The translations under genes and the position numbers were made by a program. Shown piece by piece: positions 18,553 through 27,544 of a DNA stretch of 64,000 nt; position 1 is the first letter of the stretch, and each line of letters starts with the position of its first letter. Origin of the DNA: Brachybacterium sacelli (GTDB lineage: Bacteria > Actinomycetota > Actinomycetes > Actinomycetales > Dermabacteraceae); NCBI RefSeq assembly GCF_017876545.1, contig NZ_JAGIOD010000002.1, forward strand, positions 806,001 to 870,000, given 5' to 3'. A model generated the notes under the pieces. The model saw only the letters and a list, made by a program, of their open reading frames with translations, did not search any database and was not told where the DNA came from.

Positions 18553-18927
18553 ATGTCCTCCACGTCCGACCCGTCCCGGATGGACCCGTACAGCGATGAA
18601 CCGGGCGGTACCGCGGTGCTGGACCGCCAGCTGCAGGAGCAGGAGCAGGAGACCGACGACGGCGACCACGACCGGTTCGCCCACTACGTGCGCAAGGACA
18701 AGATCACCCAGGCGGCCCTCGGCGGCACGCCCGTGATCGCGCTGTGCGGCAAGGTGTGGGTGCCCGGGCGTGATCCCGAGAAGTATCCCGTCTGCCCCGA
18801 GTGCAAGGAGATCTTCGAGGGGCTGCGCGAACCGCAGGACGGGGGCGGCGACTCCGGCGGCTCGGGCGGTTCGGGCGGGTCCGGACGCGGAGGCGGCTTC
18901 CGCGGCTTCTTCGGCGGGCGTCGCTGA
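18553..18927 (+). CDS. DUF3039 protein
   Basis: 124-residue soluble protein. The conserved core is HDRFAHYVRKDKITQAALGG, then a zinc-ribbon-like pair: VIALCGKVW and YPVCPECKEIF. This is the DUF3039 pattern of actinobacteria. The last 35 residues are Gly/Ser/Arg-rich and low complexity. The start has GAGGGAG upstream, and a TAGGCT -10 lies about 30 bases before it. The helicase gene follows 103 bases downstream, its frequent neighbour in actinobacteria. Function is unknown; metal binding by the four Cys residues is inferred. Confidence 0.8.
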   Translation: MSSTSDPSRMDPYSDEPGGTAVLDRQLQEQEQETDDGDHDRFAHYVRKDKITQAALGGTPVIALCGKVWVPGRDPEKYPVCPECKEIFEGLREPQDGGGDSGGSGGSGGSGRGGGFRGFFGGRR

Positions 18928-19014
18928 CCGCACTCCCCGACCCCGGCTGCCCCGACCCCGGCTGCGGCGACTTCCTCACATCGGGGCCGTCGGCGGGTCG
19001 TCGGACGGCGGCGG

Positions 19015-19020
19015 TACGGT
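19015..19020 (+). promoter_or_regulatory. Candidate -10 element of the helicase gene
   Basis: TACGGT lies 10 bases before the GTG at 19031. No Shine-Dalgarno is seen. Confidence 0.35.
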
Positions 19021-19030
19021 TGAGCACGCT

Positions 19031-20839
19031 GTGAATACGACTCCCTCCCTGTTCTCCACGAGCGATCCGCGCCAGCCCTCCGAGGCCGCCGCCCGGTCGC
19101 TGCCGGTGGCCTACCCCGAACGTGCCGCCTGGGGCACCGTCCCCAAGCTGCGCGCCTGGCAGGCCGAGGCACTCGAGCTGTACCGCGACCGCGCCCCGAG
19201 GGATTTCCTCGCGGTGGCCACGCCCGGCGCGGGCAAGACCACCTTCGCCCTGCAGATCGCCGCTGGATTGCTCTCCGAGGGCACGGTCCGGCGGGTCACG
19301 GTCGTGGCCCCGACCGAGCACCTCAAGACGCAGTGGGCGGACTCGGCCGCGCGCGTCGGCATCTCGTTGGACCCGAACTTCACCAACTCCCAGGGTGCCC
19401 ACGGCTCGCACTACCAGGGGGTGGCGGTCACCTATGCCCAAGTGGGGATGCACCCGGCGCTGCATCGCGCCCGCACCGAGGCCGAGCGCACCCTGGTGAT
19501 CCTCGACGAGATCCACCACGCCGGCGATTCCCTGACCTGGGGTGACGGTGTTCGCGACGCCTTCGACACCGCGACCCGACGGCTCTCGCTGACCGGCACC
19601 CCGTTCCGTTCCGACTCCTCGCAGATCCCCTTCGTCGTCTACGAGGAGGACGGTGAGGGCTTCTCCCGCTCGAAGGCCGACTACACCTACGGTTACGGCG
19701 AGGCGCTGCGCGACCACGTCGTGCGGCCGGTGCTGTTCATGACCTACTCGGGCCGGATGCACTGGCGCACCAAGACCGGCGACGAGGTCTCCGCGCAGCT
19801 CGGGGCGCTGGAGACCAAGGACATCACCCAGCAGGCCTGGCGCACCGCCCTGGACCCGCAGGGCGAATGGATGCAGTCGGTGCTCTCGGCCGCGGACCGG
19901 CGCCTGACCGAGGTGCGACGCCACGTCCCCGATGCCGGTGGGCTGGTGATCGCCACCGATCAGAAGGCCGCCCGCGCCTACGCGGCGACGCTCCAGGAGA
20001 TCTGCGGGCAGGCGCCCACCGTCGTGCTCTCCGACGACGCCGGGGCCGGCAAGCGCATCGAGGGCTTCTCGGCCTCCGACGACCGCTGGATGGTCGCCGT
20101 GCGCATGGTCTCCGAGGGGGTGGACGTGCCGCGTCTCGCGGTCGGGGTGTACGCCACCTCCACGGCGACCCCGATGTTCTTCGCGCAGGCCGTCGGCCGT
20201 TTCGTGCGCTCGCGCACCCGCGGGGAGACCGCGAGCGTGTTCCTGCCGACGGTCCCGGTCCTCATGGCCCACGCCGCGGAGCTCGAGGCCGAGCGCGACC
20301 ACGTGCTGGACCTGCGGCCCCCGGAGGGTGACGAGGAGACCGGGCTCGACGAGGGCCTGCTCGAGGAGGCCAACCGCACGGAGCAGGCCAGCGACCAGCT
20401 CGAGATGACCTTCGAGGCGCTCGAGTCCGAGGCGTCCTTCGACCGGGTCCTGTTCGATGGCGGCGAGTACGGCGCCGGCGGCACGATCGGCAGCGAGGAC
20501 GAGCAGGAGTTCCTGGGTATCCCCGGGTTGCTGGACGCCGAGCAGATGCGCACCGTCCTCCAGCAGCAGCAGGCCCAGCAGCAGGCGCGCCGCCAGAAGG
20601 GCGGGGCCGCCGAGGTGCCCACCACTCCGGGCGTCGTGGACCACCGGCAGCTGATGGAGCTGCGCAAGGAGCTCAGCACCCTGGTCTCGGCCTGGGCCAA
20701 GAAGTCGGGCACGCCCCACGGTTCGGTCCACAACACCCTGCGCAGTCGCAGCGGCGGCCCGGCGGTGGCCCAGGCCAGCGCCGAGCAGATCCAGGAGCGC
20801 ATCGGCATCGTGCGCGGCTGGTTCGTCGGGCGTCGCTGA
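19031..20839 (+). CDS. DEAD/DEAH-box superfamily 2 helicase
   Basis: 602 residues. An LRAWQAEALE Q-motif-like segment is followed by Walker A ATPGAGKTTF (about 65-74), VVAPTEHLKTQWAD (motif Ia), Walker B VILDEIHHAGD near 158, LTGTPFRSD (motif III), GVDVPRLAVGVYAT and QAVGRFVRSRT (motifs V and VI). The C-terminal 170 residues contain an EEANRTEQ...QQQQAQQQ linker and a helical region. It resembles the actinobacterial ATP-dependent helicases that sit next to DUF3039. The GTG start is chosen from the upstream TACGGT element and from homology beginning at about NTTPSLFS. The substrate (DNA repair or RNA) is not known. Confidence 0.85.
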   Translation: MNTTPSLFSTSDPRQPSEAAARSLPVAYPERAAWGTVPKLRAWQAEALELYRDRAPRDFLAVATPGAGKTTFALQIAAGLLSEGTVRRVTVVAPTEHLKTQWADSAARVGISLDPNFTNSQGAHGSHYQGVAVTYAQVGMHPALHRARTEAERTLVILDEIHHAGDSLTWGDGVRDAFDTATRRLSLTGTPFRSDSSQIPFVVYEEDGEGFSRSKADYTYGYGEALRDHVVRPVLFMTYSGRMHWRTKTGDEVSAQLGALETKDITQQAWRTALDPQGEWMQSVLSAADRRLTEVRRHVPDAGGLVIATDQKAARAYAATLQEICGQAPTVVLSDDAGAGKRIEGFSASDDRWMVAVRMVSEGVDVPRLAVGVYATSTATPMFFAQAVGRFVRSRTRGETASVFLPTVPVLMAHAAELEAERDHVLDLRPPEGDEETGLDEGLLEEANRTEQASDQLEMTFEALESEASFDRVLFDGGEYGAGGTIGSEDEQEFLGIPGLLDAEQMRTVLQQQQAQQQARRQKGGAAEVPTTPGVVDHRQLMELRKELSTLVSAWAKKSGTPHGSVHNTLRSRSGGPAVAQASAEQIQERIGIVRGWFVGRR

Positions 20840-20892
20840 GGCCCGTCGAGCTGGCCGTCCGCGTCGAACTCGCCTCAGCGCGGGAAGGATGG

Positions 20893-20964
20893 GTCGACAA
20901 CTGGCGCTATGGCATGCGCACTGGCTATATCGCCAGAGCGCATGCCATAGCGCCAGTTCTCGAC
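20893..20964. repeat. Large near-perfect inverted repeat between convergent genes
   Basis: The two arms are 33 bases each and pair with only two mismatches (C/C and A/A) around a TATATC loop. The central 21 bp, from AACTGGCGC to GCATGCGC and its mirror, pair perfectly. It lies between the convergent helicase and pncB genes. It could act as a bidirectional terminator, but it is far longer than the other hairpins here and has no T-run, so a mobile palindromic element or protein-binding cruciform is equally possible. Confidence 0.9.
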
Positions 20965-21054
20965 AAGTCCCACCTCTCCGCGTGCGCGGCCCAGCCTTCC
21001 GCGTGCGCGGTCCGTGACCCTTCCGCCCGGTAGCGTCGCGCGCTGGGCGCGGAA

Positions 21055-22434
21055 TCAGCGCAGGACGCGGGCGGCCTCGACGCCGTCCGTGAGGGTCGGG
21101 ATCGCGATCGGACCGTCGGGGCCCTCCTCGGGATCCAGCCCCAGTTCCCCGACCGAGGCCGCGTGCCGTGCCCGGGCCGCTTCCACCCGCTGCGGGGGCC
21201 GGTGTTCCTCCACCGGTTCGCCGCCGAGGATCATCGGCACCTGCAGCGGGCGCAGGGTCGTGCGGGCCCAGTCGGAGGAGGCCTCGGCCGAGATCAGCTC
21301 GGCGGTCAGCTCCCGCTCGAACTCCGCGACCTCCTCCTCCCCGGGCAACACGAGCTCCGCGCGCGCCGTCCCGCCCACCAGCAGGCGGTAGGCGCTCTTC
21401 CCGGCACCGAGCGTGGACTTGCCCTCCGACCGTTTGCCCACCGGGTGCATCTGCCCGTCGGCGCCCTCGCGCTCGACCAGCTTGTACACGAACCCGGGTG
21501 CGGGGTGGCCGCCACCGGTGACCAGGCGGGTGCCGATCCCATAGCCGTCCAGCGGCGCCGTGGCGAGCTCGTCGACGCTGTACTCGTCCAGATCACCGGT
21601 CGCGGTGACGCGGGTGTCGGTTGCGCCGAGGGAGTCCAGCAGCGCGCGCACCCGGTGGGCCTGTTCCCCCAGATCCCCGGAGTCGAGACGCACCGCGCCC
21701 AGCTCGGTGCCGGCCAGCCGGACCGCGGTGCGCACGGCGGTCTCGACATCGTAGGTGTCCACCAGCATCGTGGTGCCGGTGCCCTGGGAGTCGAGCTGGG
21801 CGCGGAAGGCCTCCTCCTCGCTGTCGAACAGCAGGGTGAAGGCATGCGCGGCGGTGCCGGCCACGGGGACCCGGTAGTGGGCGCCCGCGGCGAGGTTCGA
21901 GGTGGAGGCGAAGCCGACGATGAAGGCGGCACGGGCGGCGGCGATCGCAGCGTCCTCATGGATGCGGCGCCCACCCATCTCGATGCAGGGACGTCCGCGA
22001 GCGGCCGTGATCATGCGCGAGCCGGCCGAGGCGACCCCGCTGTCGTGATTGAGGATCGAGAGCACCACCGTCTCCAGCATCACGGCGTCCTCGAAGGTGC
22101 CCTCCACGCGCAGCACGGGCGAGTTCGGGAAGTACAGCTCGCCCTCCTCGTAGCCGTGCACGTCGCCGGTGAAGCGGTATGCCGAGAGGTGCTCGAGCGT
22201 CGCCTCGTCGAGCACTCCGGTCCTGCGCAGATAGCGCAGATCGGCCTCGTCGAACTGGAAGTCGGCGATCGCCTCGAGCACGCGGGCGGTACCGGCCAGC
22301 GCCCCGTAGCGACGTCCCTCGGGGAGGGACCGGGTGAACACCTCGAAGACGCAGCGGCGCGAGGCGGTGCCGGCCTGGCGGGCACCGTGCAGCATCGTCA
22401 GCTCGTAGAGGTCAGTGAGCAGGGCAGAAGTCAC
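21055..22434 (-). CDS. pncB: Nicotinate phosphoribosyltransferase
   Basis: 459-residue enzyme converting nicotinate and PRPP to nicotinate mononucleotide (Preiss-Handler NAD salvage). Landmarks are LLTDLYELTML at the N-terminus, GYEEGELYFPNSPVLRVEG, the active-site region FVGFASTSNLAAG (here FIVGFASTSN), VRLDSGDL, and GIGTRLVTGGG in the phosphate-binding part. The GTG start at 22434 is supported by a TACGGT -10 exactly 7 bases upstream. It is divergent from clpS, as Rv1330c is from Rv1331 in mycobacteria. Confidence 0.95.
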   Translation of the reverse strand: MTSALLTDLYELTMLHGARQAGTASRRCVFEVFTRSLPEGRRYGALAGTARVLEAIADFQFDEADLRYLRRTGVLDEATLEHLSAYRFTGDVHGYEEGELYFPNSPVLRVEGTFEDAVMLETVVLSILNHDSGVASAGSRMITAARGRPCIEMGGRRIHEDAAIAAARAAFIVGFASTSNLAAGAHYRVPVAGTAAHAFTLLFDSEEEAFRAQLDSQGTGTTMLVDTYDVETAVRTAVRLAGTELGAVRLDSGDLGEQAHRVRALLDSLGATDTRVTATGDLDEYSVDELATAPLDGYGIGTRLVTGGGHPAPGFVYKLVEREGADGQMHPVGKRSEGKSTLGAGKSAYRLLVGGTARAELVLPGEEEVAEFERELTAELISAEASSDWARTTLRPLQVPMILGGEPVEEHRPPQRVEAARARHAASVGELGLDPEEGPDGPIAIPTLTDGVEAARVLR

Positions 22435-22441
22435 AGTGTCC

Positions 22442-22447
22442 ACCGTA
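22442..22447 (-). promoter_or_regulatory. -10 element of leaderless pncB
   Basis: TACGGT on the minus strand, 7 bases before the GTG start, with no Shine-Dalgarno. Confidence 0.5.
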
Positions 22448-22556
22448 ATGCGTGGCGGGACGGCTGATGGTCGGGCGCGCCCCGTAGACTCGTCCGCGCC
22501 GCATCCCGGCGACCAGCGGACGGATCGGGAGGCGGCGTGACACAGGAGGAGCACGA

Positions 22557-22880
22557 ATGCCGGTGGAGCTGCGGCGGGGCGAGCCCGGGACGGGCTCGCT
22601 GACCGATCCCTCCGGGAAAGTCGCGCTGGATGTCGAGACCGACGGTCCGTGGTGCGCCGTGGTCTGGAACGACCCCGTGAACCTCATGAGCTACGTCGTG
22701 TTCGTCTTCCGCCAGTACTTCGGCTACTCCCGGCTCGTCGCCGAGCAACTGATGACACAGGTCCACGAGGAGGGCCGAGCGATCGTCTCGCGCGGCTCCC
22801 GGGAACGGGTCGAGACCGATGTGCAGGCCATGCACTCCTTCGGCCTGCGCGCGACCCTGGAGAGAGCGGGAGAGGACTGA
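22557..22880 (+). CDS. clpS: ATP-dependent Clp protease adaptor ClpS
   Basis: 107-residue adaptor that delivers N-end-rule substrates to ClpC/ClpA-ClpP. The core VVWNDPVNLMSYVVFVF contains the conserved N-D-x-x-N/M substrate pocket, followed by VHEEGRAIV (the usual V-H-x-x-G) and ETDVQAMHSFGLRATLE. GGAGGAG lies 5 bases before the ATG. It overlaps the next gene by one base (TGATG). This clpS-DUF2017 pair next to divergent pncB is conserved in actinobacteria. Confidence 0.95.
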   Translation: MPVELRRGEPGTGSLTDPSGKVALDVETDGPWCAVVWNDPVNLMSYVVFVFRQYFGYSRLVAEQLMTQVHEEGRAIVSRGSRERVETDVQAMHSFGLRATLERAGED

Positions 22881-23512
22881 TGGCCCACGCGTTCCGCCGT
22901 CGTCCCGACGGCAGCCTGGCCTGCCGGCTGGACGGCGAGGAGAAGTCGATCATCGCGCAGGTCTCCCAGGAGACCTCCGACCTGATCCGGGCCGACCTCG
23001 GGATCGATGCGGATCCCGATCTGCTGCGCCACGCCGCCGACAGCGAGGATCCGCTGCGCCGGCTGGAGGCCGAGTTCGCCGGGCGCGATGCCCGTGAACC
23101 GGCGGACTCCGCCGTCAAGCGTCTGTTCCCGGCCGCTTCCGAGGACCCGACTCTCGCCGGCGAGTTCCGCCGGTTCGGGCAGCAGGACCTCGCCGACGGC
23201 AAGCTCGAGGACCTCCGCACCGTCATGTCGATCCTCGATGCGACAGGCCACGGCCACAGTGAGGTCGTCGTCGATGACGCGCAGGCACTGGTCCTGCTGC
23301 GCGCCCTGAACGACGTGCGGATCGTGCTCGCCGATCGCCTCGACCTCCGGCGGGACGGCGACTTCGACACCGTGAGGATGCTCCAGCAGATCGGCGAACG
23401 TGTCGAGGGAGCGACGGATCCCGACGACGAGCAGGTCGGTTCCGACATCGTCATCGCCGTCTACGAGCTGCTGTCCTGGCTCCAGGAAAGCCTGCTGCGG
23501 GCAATGGACTGA
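22880..23512 (+). CDS. DUF2017 protein
   Basis: 210-residue soluble, largely helical protein of the actinobacterial DUF2017 family (Rv1332-like). The N-terminal AHAFRRRPDGSL is followed by LDGEEKSIIAQVSQETSDLI and a C-terminal VLLRALNDVRIVLADRL. No catalytic motif is seen. It starts on the base where clpS ends, so it is translationally coupled to clpS and may be linked to Clp proteolysis; that link is context only. Its last bases are part of a 52-bp direct duplication. Confidence 0.85.
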   Translation: MAHAFRRRPDGSLACRLDGEEKSIIAQVSQETSDLIRADLGIDADPDLLRHAADSEDPLRRLEAEFAGRDAREPADSAVKRLFPAASEDPTLAGEFRRFGQQDLADGKLEDLRTVMSILDATGHGHSEVVVDDAQALVLLRALNDVRIVLADRLDLRRDGDFDTVRMLQQIGERVEGATDPDDEQVGSDIVIAVYELLSWLQESLLRAMD

Positions 23513-23648
23513 GCGACGAACTGCGAGGCAGGAGGGGTCGGTGAGGGACGAGCCGGCACCGTAGGTCGAGCGGGAGGAGTGAGGTCGGTTCGGTGGGGAC
23601 TGAGCGACGAACTGTGAGGCAGGAGGGGTCGGTGAGGGACGAGCCGGC
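23506..23648. repeat. 52-bp direct duplication with 91-bp period
   Basis: Copies at 23506-23557 and 23597-23648 differ at one base only (CTGCGAGG versus CTGTGAGG). Copy 1 includes the stop codon of the DUF2017 gene; copy 2 is non-coding. The segment between them is GC-rich and unrelated. It marks the place where mycobacteria carry mec-cysO-cysM genes. Confidence 0.9.
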
Positions 23649-23734
23649 CGCGACGGCGATAGTTGATCGTGTGATCGGACTGTGAAACGGCACGCAGTGA
23701 GCGTGCCGTCACTGTCCTCGGCGAGGATCGACAT

Positions 23735-23740
23735 TAGCCT
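23735..23740 (+). promoter_or_regulatory. -10 element of leaderless murI
   Basis: TAGCCT, 7 bases before the ATG at 23748. Confidence 0.45.
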
Positions 23741-23747
23741 TGCGGGG

Positions 23748-24560
23748 ATGAACAACGCGCCGATCGGGATCTTCGACTCCGGGGTGGGCGGGCTCACCGT
23801 CGCCCGGGCCATCCTCGACCAGCTGCCGCAGGAGGAGCTGGTCTACATCGGCGACACCGCGCACGGTCCCTACGGGCCCCGGTCGATCGCCGAGGTGCGG
23901 TCGCTGACCCTGGACATCATGGACGACCTGGTCGAGCACGGGGTCAAGATGCTCGTCATCGCCTGCAACACCGCCTCGGCCGCGGTGCTCCGCGACGCGC
24001 GCGAGCGGTACGAGGTCCCGGTCGTCGAGGTCATCCAGCCGGCCGTGCGCCGCGCCGTCGCCTCGACCCGCAATCGCCGGGTGGGCGTGATCGCGACCCA
24101 GGGAACCGTCACCTCCCGGGCCTACGAGGACGCCTTCGCCGCGGCCCCCGATCTGGACATCGTCACGCAGGCGTGCCCCCGCTTCGTCGAGTTCGTCGAG
24201 CACGGCGTGATCACGGGTGAGGAGGTGATCGACGTGGCCGAGAAGTACCTGGCGCCCGTGCGCGAGGCCGGCGTGGACACCTTGGTGCTCGGATGCACCC
24301 ACTACCCGATGCTCGCCGGACCCATCAGCTACGTCATGGGACCGGAGGTCTCCCTCGTCTCCTCCGCCGAGGAGACCGCACTGGACGTCTACCGGCTGCT
24401 GCGCGGCGCCTCGCTGCTGCGCGAGTCGGAGCGCTCGCCGCGGCACGTGTTCGCCCAGACCGCGGAGGGTGAGGGCAGCGAGTCCTTCGTGCGCCTCTCG
24501 CGCCGGTTCCTGGGGCCGATGCTCGATGTGACCGCGAGCCTGCCGGTGGTGACGGCATGA
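23748..24560 (+). CDS. murI: Glutamate racemase
   Basis: 270-residue cofactor-independent racemase supplying D-glutamate for peptidoglycan. Motifs are [15 protein letters not shown], the substrate loop [11 protein letters not shown], the first catalytic Cys in VIACNTASA and the second in [11 protein letters not shown]. The ATG at 23748 is preferred over the longer upstream frame because the protein begins at [12 protein letters not shown], the family start. A -10-like TAGCCT also lies 7 bases upstream. Its stop overlaps the next start (ATGA), opening the murI-MBL-rph-rdgB group conserved across actinobacteria. Confidence 0.95.
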   Translation: MNNAPIGIFDSGVGGLTVARAILDQLPQEELVYIGDTAHGPYGPRSIAEVRSLTLDIMDDLVEHGVKMLVIACNTASAAVLRDARERYEVPVVEVIQPAVRRAVASTRNRRVGVIATQGTVTSRAYEDAFAAAPDLDIVTQACPRFVEFVEHGVITGEEVIDVAEKYLAPVREAGVDTLVLGCTHYPMLAGPISYVMGPEVSLVSSAEETALDVYRLLRGASLLRESERSPRHVFAQTAEGEGSESFVRLSRRFLGPMLDVTASLPVVTA

Positions 24561-25354
24561 GGATCCACGTCATCGGCTGCAGCGGCAGCTTCGCCGGGCC
24601 CCGCGGCGCGGCCTCCGGTTACCTCCTCGAGCACGAGGACGAGTCCGGACGTACCTGGCGGGTGCTCATGGACCTCGGCTCCGGGGCGTTCGGGCCGCTG
24701 CAGTCCGTCATCGACCCCGCCGACCTCGACGCCGTGATCGTCTCCCACCTGCACCCTGACCACTACCTCGATCTCACCGGTCTAGAGGTGTTCTGGGCGT
24801 ACCACCAGCGTGACGATCTGCCGCAGCTGCCCATCCACGCCCCGCGGCCGCTGCCGGAACGGCTCTCCGCGGTGCTGGGCCGGTCCGGCAACATCCCCGC
24901 CGGTGTCGACTGCGAACCCTTCGACCACCACGTGCTCGAGGATCGCCGGCGCTTCTCGATCGGTCCCTTCGACATCCTGGTGCGCGAGGTCCTGCACCCC
25001 GTGGAGGCCTACGGGTTCCGCATCACCGCGGGCGACACCGTGCTCACCTATTCCGGGGACACCGACACCTGCGCGGCCCTGGACGAGCTCGCCGCGGATG
25101 CCGATCTGTTCCTGTGCGAGGCGGGCTACATAGAGGGTCGCGACGACCGCTTCAGCGGCGTGCACCTCACCGGTCTGCGCGCCGGGCAGGCGGCCGTCGC
25201 GTCCCGGGCCCGTCGGGTCGTGCTCACCCACATCGCCGCCTGGACGGACCCGGAGGTCCCCCTGGCCGAGGCCCGCAGCGTCTACGACGGACCGCTCGAG
25301 CTCGCCGCGCCGGGGGCGGTGTACGAGCTGGACAGGGCCGACCGCGCCGCGTGA
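24557..25354 (+). CDS. MBL-fold phosphodiesterase, Rv1339-like
   Basis: 265-residue metallo-beta-lactamase-fold hydrolase. The metal motif HxHxDH is [10 protein letters not shown]; a further DTDTCAAL supplies the bridging Asp, and VVLTHIAAW the last His. The Mycobacterium homologue Rv1339, in the same position between murI and rph, has been described as an atypical cyclic-AMP phosphodiesterase, so a cyclic-nucleotide or RNA phosphodiesterase role is the best inference. It is translationally coupled to murI by ATGA. Confidence 0.85.
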   Translation: MRIHVIGCSGSFAGPRGAASGYLLEHEDESGRTWRVLMDLGSGAFGPLQSVIDPADLDAVIVSHLHPDHYLDLTGLEVFWAYHQRDDLPQLPIHAPRPLPERLSAVLGRSGNIPAGVDCEPFDHHVLEDRRRFSIGPFDILVREVLHPVEAYGFRITAGDTVLTYSGDTDTCAALDELAADADLFLCEAGYIEGRDDRFSGVHLTGLRAGQAAVASRARRVVLTHIAAWTDPEVPLAEARSVYDGPLELAAPGAVYELDRADRAA

Positions 25355-25493
25355 CCGGTCCGGCGTCCCGCCCTGCCGGGACACGGAGGGCGGGCCGCCC
25401 GGGGCTCGACGGGGGATCCCGGTGCCCGGCGCCCCAGGACCAGCGGCTATCCTCGGTCCGTACGCCTGAGCGACACGGAGGAGAACCCGCTCG

Positions 25494-26252
25494 ATGAGCA
25501 CCCCTGCACCCACCCCCATCGGCGACCGCGTCGACGGCCGCACCCCCGACCGGCTGCGCGAGGTCCGCATCACCCGCGACTGGCTCGACCACGCCGAAGG
25601 CAGCGCCCTGATCGAGTTCGGCCGCACCCGCGTGCTGTGCGCGGCCAGCTTCACCGAGGGGGTCCCGCGGTGGAAGAAGGGCTCCGGCTCGGGCTGGGTG
25701 ACCGCCGAGTACGCGATGCTGCCCCGGGCGACGAACACCCGCGGCGCCCGCGAGAGCGTCAAGGGGAAGATCGGCGGCCGCACCCACGAGATCTCGCGTC
25801 TGATCGGCCGCTCGCTGCGCGCGATCATCGACCTCGGCGCACTGGGTGAGAACACCATCCAGCTGGACTGCGACGTGCTGCAGGCCGACGGCGGCACCCG
25901 CACCGCCGCGATCACCGGTGCCTACGTGGCGCTGGCCGACGCGATCACCTGGGGCAAGAAGCACACCGCCGTCCCGGCCGCCCGGGAGGTCCTCACCGAT
26001 TCCGTCAGCGCCATCAGCGTCGGCATCGTGGAGGGCCGGCCGCTGCTGGATCTCGAGTACCGCGAGGACGTCGAGGCCGAGACCGACATGAACGTCGTGG
26101 TCACCGGTTCCGGCTCCTTCGTCGAGGTGCAGGGCACCGCCGAGGGCGCTCCCTTCGACCGTGCGGAGCTGGGCTCCCTGCTGGACCTCGCCACCGCCGG
26201 CTGCGAGCAGCTCTCGGCGATCCAGCGCGACGTCCTCGCCGCGCAGCGATGA
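25494..26252 (+). CDS. rph: Ribonuclease PH
   Basis: 252-residue phosphorolytic 3'-5' exoribonuclease that trims tRNA 3' ends. It opens with [24 protein letters not shown] and shows [35 protein letters not shown] and [20 protein letters not shown], the conserved RNase PH core with phosphate-binding Arg residues. GGAGGAG lies 10 bases before the ATG. It overlaps rdgB by ATGA at its 3' end, matching the rph-rdgB pairing known in actinobacteria. Confidence 0.96.
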   Translation: MSTPAPTPIGDRVDGRTPDRLREVRITRDWLDHAEGSALIEFGRTRVLCAASFTEGVPRWKKGSGSGWVTAEYAMLPRATNTRGARESVKGKIGGRTHEISRLIGRSLRAIIDLGALGENTIQLDCDVLQADGGTRTAAITGAYVALADAITWGKKHTAVPAAREVLTDSVSAISVGIVEGRPLLDLEYREDVEAETDMNVVVTGSGSFVEVQGTAEGAPFDRAELGSLLDLATAGCEQLSAIQRDVLAAQR

Positions 26253-26887
26253 CCGGGTCGGGCACGACGGTCACGGCCGGTGCGAGGGTCATCCTGGCCT
26301 CGCACAACCAGGGAAAGCTCCGTGAGCTGCAGCGGATCCTGGCCGCCGCGGTGCCCGGGCTCGAGGAGGGCGCGATCATCTCGTCGGCCGGCCTGGAGCT
26401 GCCCGATGTGCTCGAGGACGCCGTCAGCTTCGAGGGCAACGCCCTGCTCAAGGCGCACTCCGCCGCTGCGGCGACGGGGCTGCTCGCCGTGGCCGACGAC
26501 TCCGGACTCGCCGTCGACGTGCTCGGCGGCAGCCCCGGGATCTTCTCGGCGCGCTGGAGCGGTCGCCACGGGGACGATGAGGCCAACAACGACCTGCTGC
26601 TCGCGCAGCTGTCCGACGTCCCCGACGAGCACCGGGGCGCGCGCTTCGTGTGCGCGGCGGCGCTGGTGGCGCCGGACGGCTCTGAGGTGGTTGAGCGCGG
26701 TGAGATGCCGGGCCGGTTGCTGCGGGAGCGCCACGGCGAGGGCGGTTTCGGCTACGACCCGCTGTTCCTGCCCGAGGGGGAGGATCGCACCTCTGCCGAG
26801 CTCACCCCTGCGCAGAAGGATGCGATCTCGCACCGCGGGACGGCGTTCCGCGCGATCGCCGGCCACGTGGCACGGCTGCTGTCCTGA
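26249..26887 (+). CDS. rdgB: RdgB/HAM1 non-canonical purine NTP pyrophosphatase
   Basis: 212-residue house-cleaning enzyme that hydrolyses XTP, ITP and dITP to monophosphates. Motifs are [18 protein letters not shown], the catalytic [25 protein letters not shown] and [13 protein letters not shown], and the end is HRGTAFRA. The start overlaps the rph stop. It is the last gene of the murI-rph-rdgB group and is followed by a bidirectional hairpin. Confidence 0.95.
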   Translation: MTGSGTTVTAGARVILASHNQGKLRELQRILAAAVPGLEEGAIISSAGLELPDVLEDAVSFEGNALLKAHSAAAATGLLAVADDSGLAVDVLGGSPGIFSARWSGRHGDDEANNDLLLAQLSDVPDEHRGARFVCAAALVAPDGSEVVERGEMPGRLLRERHGEGGFGYDPLFLPEGEDRTSAELTPAQKDAISHRGTAFRAIAGHVARLLS

Positions 26888-26943
26888 GGCACAGCGGCCG
26901 AGTCGGGACGCGATGACGTCCCCACCTGGCGCCTGAGCGAGGA

Positions 26944-26971
26944 CGCCCCTGACCCGCGCGGGTCAGGGGCG
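26944..26971. terminator. Bidirectional hairpin terminator between convergent genes
   Basis: A 12-bp perfect stem (core GCCCCTGACCC with GGGTCAGGGGC) around GCGC lies between rdgB and the convergent DUF4916 gene. Confidence 0.85.
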
Positions 26972-27001
26972 CCGTCGTCGGCCGGGAGCACTGGGCGCGC
27001 G

Positions 27002-27544
27002 TCAGGCGGCGCCGACGTGCGCGAGGGCCCGGCGCACCAGGAGGTCGCGGCCGCCGTTCATCTCGTCCAGCGGTGAGGAGTCGCCGAGCAGCTCGTCGGT
27101 GCCGAACCAGGACAGCTCCAGCGCGTCCTCCTGCGGGGCGGTCTCGCCGTCGATGGGCACGATGTAGGCCATCGAGATCGCGTGCTGGCGCGGATCGTGG
27201 AACGGCGAGATGCCCGGGGTGGGGAAGTACTCGGCGACCGTGAACGGCACGGGGGAGACCGGGATCCTCGGCATCGCCATCGGGCCGAGATCCTTCTCGA
27301 TGTGCCGGGCGACGGCCTCGCGGATCGTCTCGTGGATCATGAGGCGCCCGGAGACGATCGCGCGCACGATCTGCCCGTCCCCCGAGGCACGCAGCAGCAG
27401 ACCGACCTCGACCACGGACCCGTCCACGTCGGTGCGCACCGGCACCACGTCCACGTAGGGGATCGGCAGCCGACGGCGGAGCAGATCGATGTGTTCGGGA
27501 TCGAACCAGGCGCCCTCGGCGTCCACGGCGGTACGGCTGCTCAT
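27002..27544 (-). CDS. DUF4916/NUDIX-like protein
   Basis: 180-residue protein resembling the DUF4916 branch of the NUDIX fold. IPYVDVVPVRTD is followed by VVEVGLLLRASGDGQIVRAIVSGRLMIHETIREAV, which replaces the ordinary NUDIX box; the ETIREAVARHIEKDLG helix matches its position. The C-terminal part has EDALELSWFGTDEL. The full GxxxxxExxxxxxxREUxEExGU box is not present, so hydrolase activity is uncertain. Its ATG overlaps the stop of the upstream phosphatase gene (ATGA), so the two are coupled. Confidence 0.7.
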   Translation of the reverse strand: MSSRTAVDAEGAWFDPEHIDLLRRRLPIPYVDVVPVRTDVDGSVVEVGLLLRASGDGQIVRAIVSGRLMIHETIREAVARHIEKDLGPMAMPRIPVSPVPFTVAEYFPTPGISPFHDPRQHAISMAYIVPIDGETAPQEDALELSWFGTDELLGDSSPLDEMNGGRDLLVRRALAHVGAA

